64,000 bases of DNA from Thalassomonas viridans (lineage in GTDB: Bacteria; Pseudomonadota; Gammaproteobacteria; Enterobacterales; Alteromonadaceae). Of the stretch, positions 9,601-17,177 are shown piece by piece. The position numbers and the translations under genes are program-made. Positions within the stretch are counted from its first letter, which is position 1. Each line of letters opens with the position of its first letter. The stretch spans positions 1,054,001 to 1,118,000 of the forward strand of contig NZ_CP059733.1 in NCBI RefSeq assembly GCF_000948985.2. The letters run 5' to 3'. Under the pieces are notes generated by a model. It was not told the DNA's origin. It saw nothing but the letters and a program-made list of their open reading frames with translations, and made no database searches.

Positions 9601-9915
9601 ATGGATTTCATATATTTTTTAATGTTTATTGCCATTGTTTTGCTATTGTCTCATAAACGGTTGGAAAATATGATTTTTAACTCTAGTCCTGTCAGAGATA
9701 GTAATAAGAACTTGACCGAAGCTGAGAAAATAATTTTGGCCATAGGTGATAGTCTGAGCAATAGTAACGGGATCGACCAATATCAACAACTTAAGCCTCA
9801 GTTGGAGAAGGCAAAAGCTTATTATCAAAAGGCGCAAAAAGAATCTATAAGAGAAAGGTTTCAATACCGGGCTCCAGATGTTTCTACAGAGTTCAACCCA
9901 CGTTCATTTCGCTAG
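9601..9915 (+). CDS. Small membrane-anchored protein of unknown function
   Basis: A 104-residue protein preceded by AAGGAG about 8 nt before its ATG. Residues 1-18 form one hydrophobic segment (MDFIYFLMFIAIVLLLSH); the rest is soluble, partly helical (EKIILAIGDSLSNSNG and QQLKPQLEKAKAYYQKAQKES) and ends in a basic/aromatic tail. It follows the previous membrane gene by 40 bp on the same strand and is equally AT-rich, so it is probably the third gene of this patch. Confidence 0.7.
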   Translation: MDFIYFLMFIAIVLLLSHKRLENMIFNSSPVRDSNKNLTEAEKIILAIGDSLSNSNGIDQYQQLKPQLEKAKAYYQKAQKESIRERFQYRAPDVSTEFNPRSFR

Positions 9916-9992
9916 CTTCATTCTTCTATGAAAAGAAGGTAGGCAATGGTTGTTTACCTTTTTATTGATTTTGTTTTCTTTTGACTACGGAG

Positions 9993-10457
9993 TTAGGGGG
10001 TTTTATCTTCTTTGGCCTGATAGTGTAATTCTATTACTCCTTTTAAATCTTTTAAAAGTAATCGGGCACAGTCATTGAAGTTTGCTGTTTTGGTGTTGGG
10101 AACAAACCAGTCCAGTTGACAAAAAAGCTGTAGTGCTTCTTCTGTGGCTTCAATAAACTGATAATCAAAACTGTCTTTATTACCTTCCTGTTTGGCTAGT
10201 TTTAGTGGTGAAGGATCTCCAGGGGCTATTTGCCCTGCCAGGGCATTGGTTTGGTCTGTCATTAGCCATAGGGTGTAACGCAAGCACTCCGGGTGGGAAC
10301 TGATAGCTTTCAATTCACTGGCACAAATCTCTCTTTCCCCGTTTTCATAGGCCAGATACTGGTCAACGGGAATTTCGAGTATATCCGCAAAAAACTGCGG
10401 ATTTTTCCCGATCGCAGTTCTGATCAATTTGAGTTTATTGGCAAACGAAATTGACAT
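9993..10457 (-). CDS. XRE-type helix-turn-helix regulator
   Basis: A 154-residue protein whose first ~65 residues fit a Cro/CI-like fold: SFANKLKLIRTAIGKNPQFFADILEIPVDQYLAYENGEREI. The remainder is acidic and helical with no recognised ligand domain. It is convergent with the small membrane genes at 8871-9915 and divergent from the acyl-CoA dehydrogenase, so either side could be a target. Confidence 0.75.
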   Translation of the reverse strand: MSISFANKLKLIRTAIGKNPQFFADILEIPVDQYLAYENGEREICASELKAISSHPECLRYTLWLMTDQTNALAGQIAPGDPSPLKLAKQEGNKDSFDYQFIEATEEALQLFCQLDWFVPNTKTANFNDCARLLLKDLKGVIELHYQAKEDKTP

Positions 10458-10656
10458 TTTCCTACCCTGGTTTAAGTCCTTTACGCCTATATATAGAGCT
10501 TGCTGTGTTAACCTGACTCCTTAGTTTGTCACTTTCTGTGTACAAAGTCATGCCTTAACCGTAAATCGATATTTTCAGATGCTAGCATAATTAGCGAAAA
10601 CGTGTATCTTATGCGTAATTTAAGAATACGATAAGCAGCATACACAGGGTTTTATT

Positions 10657-11814
10657 ATGGATCTCTCCCTTAGCGAAGAACAAATGATGATACAGGACAT
10701 GGCGCGTAAGTTTGCCGACAGCGAACTGGCGCCGGTGGCCGCAGATTTAGATATAGGCAACGACCAGCAGTTATTTCAGGATAACCTGGCCAAGTTGGCC
10801 GAATTAGGCTTTATGGGTCTGAATATCAGCAGCGAATATGGCGGTGTTGAAGCCGGTAGCGTTGCCTTTAGTTTGGCCATTACCGAACTTGCCCGGGCCT
10901 GTGCTTCTACTGCTGTGACCACTTCGGTAACCAATATGGTGGCGGAAGTGATTCAGGCGGTAGGTAGTGAAGAGCAAAAGCAAAATTATTTACCGAAAAT
11001 TTGCTCGGGCGAATACAAAGCCGGTGGTTTCTGTTTAACGGAAGCGGGCGCCGGTTCAGATCCTGCGGGCATGAAAACCGCAGCGGTAAAAGACGGTGAT
11101 GACTACGTGATCAACGGCAGTAAAATTTTTATCACCAGCGGCACCTTTGCCGGGGTTTTCGTGGTTTGGGCGGTAACCGACCCCGATGCCCGCAAAGGTA
11201 AAGGCATATCCTGTTTTATCGTCGAAGCCGGTACCCCGGGCATGATTATCGGGAAAAGCGAAGACAAGATGGGGCAAAAAGCTTCGCCCACCAACGAAGT
11301 GTATTTTGAAAACTGCCGTGTACCGGCAAGTGCCATGCTGGGAGAAGAAAACAAAGGTTTTGCCATTGCCGTAGGTGAGCTGGCCGGTGGCCGTATCGGT
11401 ATAGGTTCATTAGCCTTAGGCGTGGGCCTGGCGGCGATGGATTATGCCCGCCAGTACCTGACCGAACGCCAACAGTTTGGACAGCCGCTGGCAAACTTCC
11501 AGGGGCTGCAATGGAAGCTGGCCGACCGCTACACCGACCTGGAAGCGGCGCGCTTGTTGCTGATGCAGGCCGCCTGCAATAAAGAAAAGGGGCTGGCATT
11601 TGCCCAGGCCGCTTCAATGGCCAAACTGTTTGCCTCGGAAAAAGCGAACCAGGCCTGTTACGACGCCCTGCAAATGTTGGGCGGTGCGGGCTACATTAAA
11701 GAATATCCGCTGGAGCGCTACGCCCGCGACGTGCGCATTACTTCGATTTACGAAGGCACCAGTGAAATTCAAAAGGTGATCATTGCCCGCGAACTGTTAA
11801 AAGCAGTGCAATAA
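10657..11814 (+). CDS. Acyl-CoA dehydrogenase
   Basis: FAD flavoenzyme performing alpha,beta-dehydrogenation of acyl-CoA. The 385-residue length and order (N-terminal helical domain; FCLTEAGAGSDPAGMKT FAD/substrate motif; ITSGTFAGVFVVWAV; C-terminal QMLGGAGYIKEYPLERYARD) are those of short/branched-chain enzymes. The catalytic base is Glu366 in IYEGTSEIQ. No other fatty-acid or branched-chain degradation genes adjoin it, so chain-length preference cannot be read from context. Confidence 0.93.
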   Translation: MDLSLSEEQMMIQDMARKFADSELAPVAADLDIGNDQQLFQDNLAKLAELGFMGLNISSEYGGVEAGSVAFSLAITELARACASTAVTTSVTNMVAEVIQAVGSEEQKQNYLPKICSGEYKAGGFCLTEAGAGSDPAGMKTAAVKDGDDYVINGSKIFITSGTFAGVFVVWAVTDPDARKGKGISCFIVEAGTPGMIIGKSEDKMGQKASPTNEVYFENCRVPASAMLGEENKGFAIAVGELAGGRIGIGSLALGVGLAAMDYARQYLTERQQFGQPLANFQGLQWKLADRYTDLEAARLLLMQAACNKEKGLAFAQAASMAKLFASEKANQACYDALQMLGGAGYIKEYPLERYARDVRITSIYEGTSEIQKVIIARELLKAVQ

Positions 11815-11825
11815 ATTAACTGTGT

Positions 11826-11862
11826 AATCAGCACGGAAGCCTGGCTTCTGTGCTGATTTTAG
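11826..11862 (+). terminator. Intrinsic terminator after acyl-CoA dehydrogenase
   Basis: AATCAGCACGGAAG (from 11826) pairs with CTTCTGTGCTGATT (to 11858) with one G-U pair and a 5-nt CCTGG loop, followed by TTTT. Confidence 0.85.
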
Positions 11863-11952
11863 CGGCTTTGGGGGATAAGTTGATGCTACCTCTTGTAACC
11901 GGCGGTTTTGTCCCCAAATAACAAGTTAAGATAAACGATATTGGAAACCTCT

Positions 11953-12801
11953 GTGATCTCAAACATAGTCGAAATGACTCTCGATAACTTTCAGCAAGTT
12001 ATTGTTGAAGAGTCTAAAAATAAATTGATCCTGGTGGCTTTCTGGGCCGAACAAGTACCGGAGAGTATTGAACTAAAAGACAAGCTTGCGGCTAAATTAA
12101 CTTCTGCGGGCGAGCATGTTTTATTGGCAACCGTAGACTGCCAGGCACAGCAGCAGGTAGCTATGCAGTTCGGCATTCAGGGTTTACCTACCGCCGTGCT
12201 GGTAAAAGACGGCCAGCCGATTGACGGCCTTACCGGCCCGCAGCCGGATGAAGCAATAGACGAGTTTTTAACGAAACACTTGCCTAAAGAGCAAGACACC
12301 TTATTGGCACAGGCGCGTCAGGCGCTGGCAGAAGATAAGGCCAGTGAAGCTTTTGCGGCCATTGCCAAGGCCCACCAGCTGGACAGCGAAAGGGCAGATA
12401 TCAAACTGACCCTGATTGACGTTTATATTCAAACAGGCAAAACCGCTGAGGCCGAGCAGTTGCTGGCAACCATTAAGATGGTGGATCAGGACAGCTACTA
12501 CCAGTCGCTAAAAGCCAAGCTGGAGCTGGCTGCCCAGGCCGCCAATTCGCCGGAGCTGCAGGCGCTGGAGCAGGAAGTTGCCGCAGATCCGGACAATATT
12601 GAGCTACAGCATAAGCTGGCAGCGCAATACAGCCAGGTAAACCGCCATGAAGATGCCCTGGCCTTGCTGTTCTCTCTGGCACAAAAAGACCGTTCGGATG
12701 TTGCCAGCAAAGACTTATTGCTGGATGTGCTTAAGGCGCTGCCGGACGGTGATCCTCTGGTGAGTAGCTATCGCCGTAAGCTTTATACCCTGATGTATTA
12801 A
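11953..12801 (+). CDS. cnoX: Chaperedoxin CnoX (YbbN family)
   Basis: Thioredoxin-fold plus TPR holdase that protects substrates and delivers them to GroEL. Residues ~10-110 are thioredoxin-like (LILVAFWAEQVPESIELKD, then GIQGLPTAVLVKDGQPIDG); the rest are TPR helices, ending SYRRKLYTLMY as in E. coli YbbN. The usual CxxC site reads AEQVPES with no Cys, consistent with a non-oxidoreductase chaperone. I chose GTG 11953, which has GGAA just upstream; a TTG at 11941 would add four residues. Confidence 0.88.
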   Translation: MISNIVEMTLDNFQQVIVEESKNKLILVAFWAEQVPESIELKDKLAAKLTSAGEHVLLATVDCQAQQQVAMQFGIQGLPTAVLVKDGQPIDGLTGPQPDEAIDEFLTKHLPKEQDTLLAQARQALAEDKASEAFAAIAKAHQLDSERADIKLTLIDVYIQTGKTAEAEQLLATIKMVDQDSYYQSLKAKLELAAQAANSPELQALEQEVAADPDNIELQHKLAAQYSQVNRHEDALALLFSLAQKDRSDVASKDLLLDVLKALPDGDPLVSSYRRKLYTLMY

Positions 12802-12828
12802 GCGTTTTTAATAGCACCTTACCCAAAT

Positions 12829-12862
12829 AAAAACCGGCTGTGAAATGCTGGTTTTTTGTTTT
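12829..12862 (+). terminator. Intrinsic terminator after cnoX
   Basis: AAACCGGC (12831-12838) pairs with GCTGGTTT (12847-12854) with one G-U pair, followed by a T-rich run. Confidence 0.85.
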
Positions 12863-12992
12863 TTGTCAAAGATATTTATCAGGTGGTGGTTAATATCTGA
12901 TAGATTATTTGTTTGTATAATGTAAAGATAAACAACCAAAACATTCATTTTTCACGATAGCGGCAAACACGGTAGTTAAGCAGTAACAGCTT

Positions 12993-15155
12993 ATGGATAA
13001 CTCTCAAGTAATAGTATTAAATCAGTGGGTTCTCGACCCGGACACCAACAGGCTTTATGCCGAAGACCGTTCATTTGAGGTATTGGAAAGTAAGCATGTG
13101 ATGCTATTGGCTTATCTGGCTAAAAACCCTGGTGAGGTGGTTACTCGCGAGCAGCTGATGCAGGAGGTTTGGCAGAACAGGTTTATTGAATACACCACTA
13201 TTAATTCTACGATGTCCAGGCTACGGAAAATACTCGGCGGTGATACGCATGACTATGTAAAGACTTATCCCGGGTTGGGCTATTCGTTGGTTTGTTCTGT
13301 TAAGTTTTTGGATAAAGCCGACTGGCAGGCAGCTATAAGCGGCGGCGTTACGAAACATGAGTTGGAAGGAGCGCTTGTAGACGCATCTGAAACACAGGAA
13401 AGAACAAATATAAAGCCTGTTGCTTATAGTTTGGTTGCTTTGTTGTTCTTGAGCTTTGTCGTTATTGCTGGGCTGATTTTTAATCCGTTAGAGACGCCGG
13501 CGGAAGAATTAGCTGTGGATAAGGTTGAAATAGAACCACTCACCTATATGAAGGGATGGGAAAATGCACCAGCAATATCCTTAGATCAATCATTACTGGC
13601 TTTTGATCATAAACCTATGAATGATCCTGACTTGTTTTTTCAGGTGGTGATTCAAGATAGAGAAAGTAAGCAAACCGTATCCCTTGAGCCTGAAACAATG
13701 AATCCTTTTTGGTCACCTCAAGGGAATGAGCTGTTTTATATTTCCCTTGTTGATGATATATGTGAAATCAAGAAAGTGTCTGTTTCATCCGGGCTTGTTT
13801 TATCAAATTCTGAGTTTGTTACTACTTGTGGTGTAGGGGATCTGTTTAAGACTGCAGTAATCAGCTCAGATATGAGCTGGCTTTATTTTATAGCCAAGGA
13901 AGACAATTCATCTCCACAAATTATTAAGCGTTATCATCTTCATACTAAGAAAACTGAAACGCTGACAGTTCCGCGGGGAAAATATAAAGGAGATGTAGAT
14001 ATAAGTCTAAGCCCAGATAATAGTCAGTTGGTATTCATGCGCTGGCATGATGATGATACTCAGGATGTGATGCTCTTAATACTTGATACTGGCGAGCTGA
14101 GAACTCTTGTCGAAGAAGGTGATATACAGGATATGGTTGTTTGGGCTAATTCTAACCATCACTTGTTGTTTATCAATTCTAAGCAAAAAACACTGAGTAT
14201 TATTAATACTAAAACGGGTAGAAGCACTCCTGTTTATCATTATGCTGGTCGTGTAGGTTACCCTAAAGTGCTATCAGATAAGGAAATATTATTAACTTTT
14301 GGTGACCTTTATACCGTAGATGTTAAAGCCCTAGATTTGAATGATGCCCGGTTAAATGTTTCAACTCTGATATCCTCAAGCTTTAAAGAGCATTCGGCGA
14401 CACTTTTTAATCACGAAGGCAAGGAACGTATGGTCTTTGTTTCCAGTCGTTCCGGTAAAAATCAACTCTGGCTGAAAGAAGATAACCGATTACAGCAACT
14501 AACTTTCTTTGATGGTACTCCTTACCTTTCACAACTGAGCTTTTCCGGTACGGGAGAAAAGGTTTTATTTGATATGGATGATGAGCTGTATGTGCTTGAT
14601 ATCTACACTAAAGCTGTAACGCCTTTGTCAACGCCAACCGAGAAAGTGAAAAACTTTATCTGGCAGTGCCATTCAGATGAAAACCTTTTGCTCAATGTTT
14701 TTGAAAAAGATGCCTGGCGCTTGTATCAATTTAATATTCAAACCCAGCAATTTAACCAGGTAGCTGAGAATATTACCTCAATTCACGGTTATTGTGGCGA
14801 ATCAGCAGCAGACAGCCGCTACTATGGTTCTGTTATTACCGGAGGGGGAATTTATCCCTTAATGGATAACTGGCAAGTTGATAAATCAGAGCACTATTTC
14901 CCAGAAGTGGAGTTCAGTGATAACCGGCAGTGGGGGATAACAGACAAGGCACTTTACCGTATAACCTTAAAGAAAGAGTTGTATAAACTTGATTTGGCTA
15001 CCAAGCAAGAAACTCCTATTGACCTTGGCGATATCAACGCTTTTTATTTGACGGTGGAAGACAATCGCATCCTGCTCAATGATTTGCAGTTTGCCGATAC
15101 TTATATAGGTAAGGTTACTATTCCAAATTTAAGCGAAATTCTGGCGCAGCATTAA
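12993..15155 (+). CDS. Membrane-anchored winged-helix regulator with periplasmic propeller-like domain
   Basis: A 720-residue one-component regulator of CadC/ToxR layout. Residues ~5-105 form an OmpR-type winged helix (VVTREQLMQEVWQNRFIEYTTINSTMSRLRKILGG, then TYPGLGYSLV). Residues ~143-164 are a single membrane helix. Residues ~175-720 are a large extracytoplasmic part with TolB/PD40-like blades (DVDISLSPDNSQLVFMRW and ATLFNHEGKERMVFVSSRSGKNQLWL). The periplasmic part presumably senses a signal and controls the cytoplasmic DNA-binding domain; the targets are unknown. It stands alone between cnoX and the toxin-antitoxin pair. Confidence 0.85.
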   Translation: MDNSQVIVLNQWVLDPDTNRLYAEDRSFEVLESKHVMLLAYLAKNPGEVVTREQLMQEVWQNRFIEYTTINSTMSRLRKILGGDTHDYVKTYPGLGYSLVCSVKFLDKADWQAAISGGVTKHELEGALVDASETQERTNIKPVAYSLVALLFLSFVVIAGLIFNPLETPAEELAVDKVEIEPLTYMKGWENAPAISLDQSLLAFDHKPMNDPDLFFQVVIQDRESKQTVSLEPETMNPFWSPQGNELFYISLVDDICEIKKVSVSSGLVLSNSEFVTTCGVGDLFKTAVISSDMSWLYFIAKEDNSSPQIIKRYHLHTKKTETLTVPRGKYKGDVDISLSPDNSQLVFMRWHDDDTQDVMLLILDTGELRTLVEEGDIQDMVVWANSNHHLLFINSKQKTLSIINTKTGRSTPVYHYAGRVGYPKVLSDKEILLTFGDLYTVDVKALDLNDARLNVSTLISSSFKEHSATLFNHEGKERMVFVSSRSGKNQLWLKEDNRLQQLTFFDGTPYLSQLSFSGTGEKVLFDMDDELYVLDIYTKAVTPLSTPTEKVKNFIWQCHSDENLLLNVFEKDAWRLYQFNIQTQQFNQVAENITSIHGYCGESAADSRYYGSVITGGGIYPLMDNWQVDKSEHYFPEVEFSDNRQWGITDKALYRITLKKELYKLDLATKQETPIDLGDINAFYLTVEDNRILLNDLQFADTYIGKVTIPNLSEILAQH

Positions 15156-15216
15156 GGTTTTATTTGTTAATGGTTAATGTTCTATGGACAGCGAGTTTTT
15201 GAGAGTTGTTAAAAAC

Positions 15217-15516
15217 TTAGTGAGATAGGAGAAAACGGGCTAAATCCCGTTCTTGGCGCATTACATGCAAAATATAGACTTTGTCTTCCGCTACTCTATA
15301 AAATATCCGGCATGGAGGAACGACGACTTCTTTAAAGTTAAGCATTGTTAATTCTTCGGGGACTTTTCCTGAGTGGGGAAAGAAGGCTAAGCGCTCTATT
15401 TTACTAAAGATAGTTTGAGTAAGTTTTTTTGCGGCTTTAACATTTTGCAGAGCGATATATTCTATTACGTCATTTAAATCATTTAATGCAGGTTCGGTCC
15501 ATATTATTTCAACCAT
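15217..15516 (-). CDS. parE: ParE/RelE-superfamily toxin
   Basis: A 99-residue toxin of a type II module. VEIIWTEPALNDLNDVIEYIA, then PHSGKVPEELTMLNFKEVVVPPCRIFYRV and VYILHVMRQERDL follow the ParE/RelE fold order. ParE members poison gyrase, while RelE-type members cleave mRNA; I favour ParE from the conserved spacing but cannot prove the target. Its start overlaps the antitoxin stop by 13 bp, so the pair is translationally coupled. Confidence 0.9.
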   Translation of the reverse strand: MVEIIWTEPALNDLNDVIEYIALQNVKAAKKLTQTIFSKIERLAFFPHSGKVPEELTMLNFKEVVVPPCRIFYRVAEDKVYILHVMRQERDLARFLLSH

Positions 15517-15761
15517 TTAGCCATTTTCTCTTGTGCTTGCTCATGGGAAAACGTGCGATCTTCTGAAATAGCTTTTTCTCCTCTGGCTATGCCCTCTAAA
15601 ATAGCCATACGTTTTTTCATCAGTTCATAATCATCAACATCTACAAGGTAGGCCGAAGGCTGACCATGCTCTGTAATAAGTACAGGTTCTTTGGAGGCAT
15701 GTAAATCTGCAAGAATTTTTGTAGCTTGGCGCTTCAGTGTTGTTACTAATTCTACTTTCAT
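15504..15761 (-). CDS. Phd/YefM-family antitoxin
   Basis: An 85-residue antitoxin. The N-terminus KVELVTTLKRQATKILADLHASKEPVLITEHGQPSAYLV is the Phd/YefM DNA-binding and dimerisation fold; the C-terminal helix (about residues 60-85) should wrap the toxin. First gene of the operon. A near-perfect 20-bp palindrome 19 bp upstream is a good candidate for its autoregulatory operator. Confidence 0.9.
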   Translation of the reverse strand: MKVELVTTLKRQATKILADLHASKEPVLITEHGQPSAYLVDVDDYELMKKRMAILEGIARGEKAISEDRTFSHEQAQEKMAKWLK

Positions 15762-15780
15762 AATCTTAAACTCCTAATGT

Positions 15781-15800
15781 AGTGACACTATAGTATCACT
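15781..15800 (-). promoter_or_regulatory. Palindromic operator of the Phd/ParE module
   Basis: AGTGACACTA joined to TAGTATCACT is an inverted repeat with one mismatched pair, lying 19-38 bp upstream of the antitoxin ATG. Phd-type antitoxins bind palindromes in this position; binding here is inferred. Confidence 0.65.
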
Positions 15801-16120
15801 TTTGTTAAAGGTGAATAGTTTTTACGTTTTGAGATTAAAAATATCCAATAAGTTCGTCCAGAAACTTCATTTCTAGAAGGAAAAGGTTGTCACAACATTT
15901 TCCCAACCTTTTCCAACACTTAAATTTTTATTAGAAATATACATTAAAAACAATGTGTTGTTGTTCTCAATCTTTTTACAACATTTCCCAACTTGTTGAT
16001 TGATAGTCATACGGCTACTTTGCTTTCCAGAAAACTTGTTGGTGCTTTGTTCGTTTGTTTTTAAACAGATGTAGCAGGCAAGAAGAGGTTTTTACCTGAT
16101 TAAAATGTTTAGGAATATAT
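15801..16120. other. Intergenic gap with direct repeats before the radical SAM gene
   Basis: No gene seen. A direct repeat (ACAACATTTTCCCAAC at 15892-15907, and the same minus one T at 15978-15992) lies in a pyrimidine-rich stretch. It could be a regulator site for the downstream rSAM operon, but nothing shows this directly. Confidence 0.4.
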
Positions 16121-17176
16121 ATGGAAGGCAATAAATATTTACCTCGGCCATTTTTAAAACAAACACCTTCTACTTTTACAGTTATAACAACTTATCGCTG
16201 TAATGCAGCTTGTAAGGAGTGTTGCTTTGAAAGCAATCCGACAATTAAAGGAAGGCTAACTTTAAAGCAAATAAAGCAAAATATTAAAGAGGCCTATGAC
16301 ACATATGCTGACTTAAAACTTGTTGTTTTTACTGGAGGCGAGTGTTTTCTCCTTCGAAATGATTTATTTGAAGCCATAAAGTATGCCTCAGATCTGGGCT
16401 TAATGACGCGCTGTGTAACTAATGGCTTTTGGGGGAAAAATCCCCAGGCTGCCAGATTGATAGTTAAGCAGCTTGTTTGGGCTGGCTTAACTGAAGTGAA
16501 CTTTAGTAGCGGTGTAGATCATCAGTTATGGGTACCTTTTGAGAGAGTGATTACGGCTTCAGAAGCGTCAGTTGAAGCAGGTATTCAAACATTAATAACG
16601 ATTGAACAGGATACTAAGGAAAGTAAATGTTATGAAGAGGCCTTACAGCATCCGGTAATACGAAATCTTCAAGAGTCAATTTTGTTTTCTATACAGTCAA
16701 ACCAATGGATGCCATTTCATTCAGATTTTAAAGCAAGAAACAACACTGATGTTGAAAAGCCTTTTTTGAAGCAAGGATGTGATCAACTTTTTCGAAATAG
16801 TGTTGTGACCCCTCACAACATGTTATCCGCTTGCTGCGGCTTAACTCTGGAGCATATTCCTGAGGTTAAATTGGGGGATCTCGACAAAATGTCTATGAGT
16901 GAGATGTATCGCTCCCAATTTGATGACTTTTTAAAAATTTGGATACATGTAGATGGGCCATACAAAATTATCGAGAAGTTAATGGGAAAGGGTTATTTAG
17001 AGAAAAAATACGGGCAGATAAATCATAACTGCCAAGCCTGTGTTTATCTCCATAAGGATAAAGAGCTGATACATAAACTGGAAAATGAATATCAGAATTA
17101 TGTTTCAGACGTTATTTCGAATTTGCATTTAAAAGAAAGTGTTACCAAAGCATCACTATTAATGAAGGAAGTATAA
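16121..17176 (+). CDS. Radical SAM enzyme, candidate peptide-modifying maturase
   Basis: A 351-residue radical SAM protein. C27, C31 and C34 form the CxxxCxxC [4Fe-4S] motif within TTYRCNAACKECCFE, and VVFTGGECFLL is the SAM-binding GGE motif. C-terminal cysteines (C220, C238, C239 and the C304-x2-C307 pair) could ligate an auxiliary cluster, as in SPASM/twitch enzymes. The 17178 gene begins one base after its stop, implying a joint function, most simply modification of that protein. No methyltransferase, protease or exporter is adjacent. Codon use is AT-rich and contrasts with the core genes. The reaction type (epimerisation, cross-linking or other) cannot be read from the sequence. Confidence 0.85.
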   Translation: MEGNKYLPRPFLKQTPSTFTVITTYRCNAACKECCFESNPTIKGRLTLKQIKQNIKEAYDTYADLKLVVFTGGECFLLRNDLFEAIKYASDLGLMTRCVTNGFWGKNPQAARLIVKQLVWAGLTEVNFSSGVDHQLWVPFERVITASEASVEAGIQTLITIEQDTKESKCYEEALQHPVIRNLQESILFSIQSNQWMPFHSDFKARNNTDVEKPFLKQGCDQLFRNSVVTPHNMLSACCGLTLEHIPEVKLGDLDKMSMSEMYRSQFDDFLKIWIHVDGPYKIIEKLMGKGYLEKKYGQINHNCQACVYLHKDKELIHKLENEYQNYVSDVISNLHLKESVTKASLLMKEV

Positions 17177-17177
17177 A

